Of a stretch of DNA of 64,000 nt, positions 60,507 through 64,000 are shown one piece after another. The stretch spans positions 2,728,001-2,792,000 of the forward strand of contig NZ_CP019304.1 in the NCBI RefSeq assembly GCF_001969265.1, read 5' to 3'. How positions within the stretch are numbered: the first letter of the stretch is position 1; each line of letters opens with the position of its first letter. Source of the DNA: Arthrobacter sp. QXT-31 (lineage in GTDB: Bacteria; Actinomycetota; Actinomycetes; Actinomycetales; Micrococcaceae). The notes beneath the pieces were generated by a model. That model made no database searches, was not told where the DNA came from, and worked only from the letters and a program-made list of their open reading frames with translations. A program made the position numbers and the translations under genes.

Positions 60507-63416
60507 CTAGATGGACAGGGTCTGCGTGGCTTGAGCCTGCATGGCCTGCCCGCTTCCGCCGAAGACCGGCTTTACCCGCCGCAGCGCGGCAAGGATCGCC
60601 CGCCCCACCACACAGATTCCGATGATCGTGGTGACGGCGCGCAGCGTGTCCCAGCCGGCCGTGGAGGTCAGGAGCGAGTAGAGCAGGAAGCTGCTGAGGT
60701 TGGTGCCCAGCGGAGCGCCAGGGACGTAGGAGATGCCCGTGCCGGCGCCGACGGCGAAGGGCCAGAACCACAGGTTCGTCAGCAGGCCGAACAGGTAGGA
60801 CGCCAGGGCCCCGTAGCCGCACAGCATCCACAGCTCCGCTTTCCCGCGCACCCGGCGGGGGAGCAGGCCGGCCCCGGCGCCCACCCACGCGCAGGCGAAG
60901 ATCTGGAACGGCGTCCACGGTCCGATGCCGCCCCACAGCGCACTCGAGACGGCGATGGTGGCGGCACCGAGGAGCAGACCGAAACGGGCACCGAAGGCGC
61001 GGCCGGCCAGGATCAGCAGAATAAAGACTGCCTCAACGCCCCCGACGCCGGTGCTCGCCACCCGCACCACCGAACCGACGGCGGCCAGCACGCCGAGCAA
61101 CGCGACAGTGTGCGCGGAGCGCACCGAGCCGTCGAGGGACACCACGACGGCGACGGCGGCAAGGGGCGCTATTGCCAGCGCCGCGTAGGGTGTGGCGGCG
61201 GCGGCATCCTCCGGGAGGGCCGTCGCGAGCAGCGGCCAGCAGAACGTGGCCAGAGCCAGGAGGTTTGCTGCCGCGAGAACCGCAACTTCGACAGCCCGTG
61301 GCATCCGGATCCGGCGGGTTTTTGCCCTTCCCTGCATATCCGTTGGTTGGGGAGAGACCCAAGGCTTCCGTGCAGTGCCTGCCGCTGCTGTGCCCGCCGG
61401 GGAGGTGGCCGTCAGCGCCGTAGCTGCTTCCGGGGGAGCGTTGAGAGGCGGTTCGACGGCGCCGGGTAGGACAGCGCTGGGCGACACTGATGAGGGGGTG
61501 ACGCCGTCGTGCATCGGCAGGATCCGGGCGCCGAGGCCATGGGCGAAATCAACATCGTGCGTGGCAATCAGGACCGCCGCACCGGCATCCGCTGCGGCCC
61601 GCAGCGCCGCCGAGACTGCGGTGCGCGCCGCAGGATCGAGGCCGCGCGTCGGCTCATCGATCAGGAGCACCTGGGGATCGTCCATGGTCTGCAGCGCGAT
61701 GGCAAGGATCCTGCGCTCGCCGGCAGAGAGGTCCCGGGGATGCTCGTGCCCGATCGGCATCCGGGCATTTCCCCGTAGCCGGGCAAGGCGTGATTCCGCA
61801 GGCACAGGGTTTGAACCCCCCGGGCTTGAACGCCGCGAGTCACGCGCGTGGCGCCGCTCTGCCGCCCGGAGCTCCGCCGCCACGGTGTCCCTGGTGAAGA
61901 GGTCGTCAGAGGCGTCCGGAACGAGGGCCACGCGCCCGCCGCCGGCTGCGCCTTCAACGCGCGTCCCCTCAAGCGTGCCTTCACCCAGGGCAAGCGCCAC
62001 AAGGAGCGATGACTTCCCGGCTCCGTTCGGCCCCACCAGGGCCACGACTTCCCCGCGGTGGAGGGTGAAGGATGCGTCGCGCACCAGCGGCTTGCCCTCG
62101 CGCTGCACCTCGAGTTTCGTAGCCGTCAGCACGGGCGCGTGCTCCGCCGGGTTTTCCCCTGCTTCCCCGGGCGTTGGATGGGGAACGGCCGTGGCCGGAG
62201 CGGAGGGTGCGACGCCGGGAACCAGGGTGCCGTCGTCGATGGTCCACCAGGAGTCGGCAATGGGCACGAGCGGCTTCGCCCGGTGCTCCGCCACGATGAC
62301 GCAGACGCCCGCTTCGCGGGCCAGGGCGTTGAGCACGGCGATGACGCGGCCGCGTGCTGCGGAGTCAAGGTCGGCCAGGGGCTCGTCGACCAGGAGCAGG
62401 GCCGGGTGCTCCACCACCGCAGCGGCGATGGCCACGAGCATCGCCTCACCCGCCGAAAGCGTGCTGATGTTCCGGTCCAGCAGGGCCGACACCCCGATAC
62501 GCTCCGCGACCTCCGATACCCGTGCCTTGGCGGCGGCTGATGCCACGCCGCGCAGTTCGAGGGCGAGGGCGATTTCGTCGCGGACCCGGGTGGTGGCGAA
62601 GGCGGCGCGCGGATTCTGCAGTACGACGCCGATGAGGCGGGCGGTGTCCCGCGGCGGCGTCGCGGCCCGGTCCGTTCCGGCGATGCACAGCGTGCCGGAA
62701 ATGCCGCCGCCGTCAACGTGTGAGAGGAGGCCCGCGATGCCCCGCAGGATCGTGGACTTGCCGGAGCCGGTCGGCCCGGTTATGACCGTGATGGACCCGC
62801 TCGACGGCGTGAACGTGGGGACGCGGACCTGCGCGTCACCAATGCTGAAGTGTGCGTCCCGGACGAGCAGCGGTGCTTCATCGCCGCGGCCGGACTGGAG
62901 CGGCGACCGGCTCCCGAAGCCCCGCAGCTCCAGGGCTGCGGCGACCCGGCTGGCGTGCTCGAGGGTGCGCTCGAGCACGGGAACCAGCGCGCGGGGTCCG
63001 AAACGTTCGCCCCGCAGCCGGAAAGCCAGGCGCACGGAGCCCACGGCGTCGGAGAGCGCGGGCAGCGCTGCCCAGGCCACCACAAGCATCCGGGCCATGC
63101 CCTGCATGGGGCCGCCGCGGGCCAGGACGACGAAGCCACGGGCCACGTCCACGCAGGCGTTGAGGAGGCCGAAGCCGAAGATCAAGCCGGCAATCGGCAG
63201 GGCGGACAGGACCGCCTCCTCCAGGCCCTGGGCCGTTACCGGCCCGAAGAGGACCACATGGGCATACGGGGCAGGCAACGGGATCGCCGGTATGTCGAAC
63301 AGAACCGAATCACCAATGCCTGCCCCGTTGAAAAGGATGCGGTAGATGACCCGCGCCGCGATGAAAACGACGGCGAGAGCCGCCCCTGCCCGTAACGGCG
63401 CGGGTCGAAAGGTCAC
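60507..63416 (-). CDS. Single-polypeptide ECF-type ABC transporter (EcfT-EcfA-EcfA-S fusion)
   Basis: A 969-residue protein fusing all parts of an energy-coupling-factor importer. Residues 1-160 form an EcfT-like membrane part with the coupling helix element AALELRGFGSR. Two ABC ATPases follow: Walker A GPTGSGKST and signature LSAGEAMLV with LLLVDEPLADLD in the first; GPNGAGKSS, LSAGERRIL and VLLIDEPTRGLD in the second. The Q-loop of the second is changed to LVPDAS. The last 260 residues have six or so helices (NLLALATFCWPLL, VSLDGSVRSAH) as an S component. The vitamin is unknown; convergence with metH hints at cobalamin. Its GTG overlaps the lipoprotein stop. Confidence 0.85.
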   Translation of the reverse strand: MTFRPAPLRAGAALAVVFIAARVIYRILFNGAGIGDSVLFDIPAIPLPAPYAHVVLFGPVTAQGLEEAVLSALPIAGLIFGFGLLNACVDVARGFVVLARGGPMQGMARMLVVAWAALPALSDAVGSVRLAFRLRGERFGPRALVPVLERTLEHASRVAAALELRGFGSRSPLQSGRGDEAPLLVRDAHFSIGDAQVRVPTFTPSSGSITVITGPTGSGKSTILRGIAGLLSHVDGGGISGTLCIAGTDRAATPPRDTARLIGVVLQNPRAAFATTRVRDEIALALELRGVASAAAKARVSEVAERIGVSALLDRNISTLSAGEAMLVAIAAAVVEHPALLLVDEPLADLDSAARGRVIAVLNALAREAGVCVIVAEHRAKPLVPIADSWWTIDDGTLVPGVAPSAPATAVPHPTPGEAGENPAEHAPVLTATKLEVQREGKPLVRDASFTLHRGEVVALVGPNGAGKSSLLVALALGEGTLEGTRVEGAAGGGRVALVPDASDDLFTRDTVAAELRAAERRHARDSRRSSPGGSNPVPAESRLARLRGNARMPIGHEHPRDLSAGERRILAIALQTMDDPQVLLIDEPTRGLDPAARTAVSAALRAAADAGAAVLIATHDVDFAHGLGARILPMHDGVTPSSVSPSAVLPGAVEPPLNAPPEAATALTATSPAGTAAAGTARKPWVSPQPTDMQGRAKTRRIRMPRAVEVAVLAAANLLALATFCWPLLATALPEDAAAATPYAALAIAPLAAVAVVVSLDGSVRSAHTVALLGVLAAVGSVVRVASTGVGGVEAVFILLILAGRAFGARFGLLLGAATIAVSSALWGGIGPWTPFQIFACAWVGAGAGLLPRRVRGKAELWMLCGYGALASYLFGLLTNLWFWPFAVGAGTGISYVPGAPLGTNLSSFLLYSLLTSTAGWDTLRAVTTIIGICVVGRAILAALRRVKPVFGGSGQAMQAQATQTLSI

Positions 63417-63988
63417 GCCGTCGGTGCGGCCGGTGCGCCGTCGACCGTGTAGAGCAGCTCCAGGCTCTGTCCCGGGCTGACCTTCAGGGTGGCGAGGCCT
63501 TCCTGCGCGTATGCCCAGGGGCCGGATTCCGGCTTAACCCACAGGGACCAGTAGGCGAAGGCGGCAGGCATCTTCTTGCATTCCTCGCGGTACGTGCCGC
63601 CCTTGTGGGTGATGTCCAAGTCCGCGGCTGGCACGCCGTTCACCCGGCACACCAGTTCCTTGGGGTATTGGTCGGTGCCCTCGGTCTTCACCTTTGCCTC
63701 ATCGAGCACCTTGGAAGCGAGAGTCGGCGCGTCCACGGGCACGCAGACGGATGTGTCGGCGGCAGCCTGCTTCAGGGCGCCCGAGTCGACGATCACCTTC
63801 ACCCCGGCGCAGGGCTCGGTGGCCGCGCTGGATTCAGAGGCGGCGCTGGTGGAAGCCGCTGCTGTGGAAGTCGTTTCAGAAGCGGTTGGCTGGGTGGCGG
63901 CCGGCGAGGAGCAGGCGGCGAGGCTAAACAGGAGACCTGCGGCGGCGAGGGAGCTCGCGGCGGCGGTGCGAATCTTAGTCAGTGTCAC
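63413..63988 (-). CDS. Lipoprotein with a DUF4430-like domain
   Basis: A 191-residue exported lipoprotein. The signal peptide ends in a lipobox (LFSLAAC), followed by a Ser/Thr/Ala-rich linker and a beta domain with VKVIVDSGAL, CVPVDAPTL, the YPKELVCRVNGV segment, and FAYWSLWVK. This is similar to DUF4430 (the transcobalamin-like C-terminal fold), which often accompanies ECF cobalamin importers. It would deliver ligand at the outer face. The GTG start is at 63988; its stop overlaps the start of the ECF fusion (GTGA), so the two are coupled. Confidence 0.75.
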   Translation of the reverse strand: MTLTKIRTAAASSLAAAGLLFSLAACSSPAATQPTASETTSTAAASTSAASESSAATEPCAGVKVIVDSGALKQAAADTSVCVPVDAPTLASKVLDEAKVKTEGTDQYPKELVCRVNGVPAADLDITHKGGTYREECKKMPAAFAYWSLWVKPESGPWAYAQEGLATLKVSPGQSLELLYTVDGAPAAPTA

Positions 63989-64000
63989 TTGTTAAGGGTA

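Noticed and set aside
61192-63345. 717-codon plus-strand frame over the ECF fusion
   Set aside because: Ser/Arg/Ala-rich shadow on the opposite strand of a gene with clear ABC motifs.

Overview
The window is high-GC actinobacterial DNA of the Arthrobacter/Pseudarthrobacter/Paenarthrobacter type (Micrococcaceae). Support for this comes from mycothiol-dependent formaldehyde detoxification, DUF3073 and septum-formation family proteins, GTG starts, and promoters that appear leaderless. It is one chromosomal segment with no rRNA, tRNA or CRISPR that I can see. One complete insertion sequence is present, plus a stretch rich in decayed genes.

Layout. 0-5 kb: the 3' part of clpB, a septum-formation family protein, DUF3073 and a VOC protein. 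4.5-10 kb: purine metabolism on the minus strand, with purF-purM (synthesis) and uraD-uraH-FAH (urate breakdown), ending in an unusual G-tract/inverted-repeat spacer. 10-12 kb: an OmpR-type two-component system. 12.4-16.7 kb: an operon for formaldehyde oxidation (mycothiol-dependent dehydrogenase, metallo-beta-lactamase fold hydrolase, formate dehydrogenase-like molybdoenzyme). 16.8-18.7 kb: a secreted metallophosphoesterase. 18.9-26.6 kb: a catabolic block with a BCCT transporter, enolase-superfamily enzyme, MDR dehydrogenase, IlvD/Edd dehydratase, small membrane protein and GntR regulator. Four copies of TGAAC-N5-GTTYA link its promoters. 27-34.8 kb: a free-standing Cache protein, a TetR regulator, a trimethylamine monooxygenase gene and a cupin gene both broken by small deletions, a second cupin, and an APC permease split by an ISL3-family element with an 8-bp target duplication.

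34.9-45.7 kb: a Ser/Thr kinase, TerC, cytochrome bd oxidase (cydAB), small proteins, a glycogen-debranching-type glycosidase and an HhH protein. 46-50 kb: a secreted AMIN-like protein, then a tight gene pair consisting of a two-repeat protein with a RiPP-leader-like N terminus and a large membrane M50/YydH-type metalloprotease. This pair is the best candidate here for an undescribed system. 50-55 kb: small proteins, a duplicated and decayed segment, and remnants of a uracil-DNA glycosylase-like, a SEFIR-type, a lipoprotein and an alpha/beta-hydrolase gene. 55-64 kb: a thioredoxin reductase-like flavoprotein divergent from a TetR gene across a palindromic operator, cobalamin-dependent metH, and a convergent single-polypeptide four-domain ECF transporter coupled to a lipoprotein gene.

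Several parts fit one-carbon and methylated-amine metabolism. Tmm and breakdown of imported betaine-type solutes can generate formaldehyde, the mycothiol pathway oxidises it, and MetH recycles methyl groups. This link is an inference from gene content.
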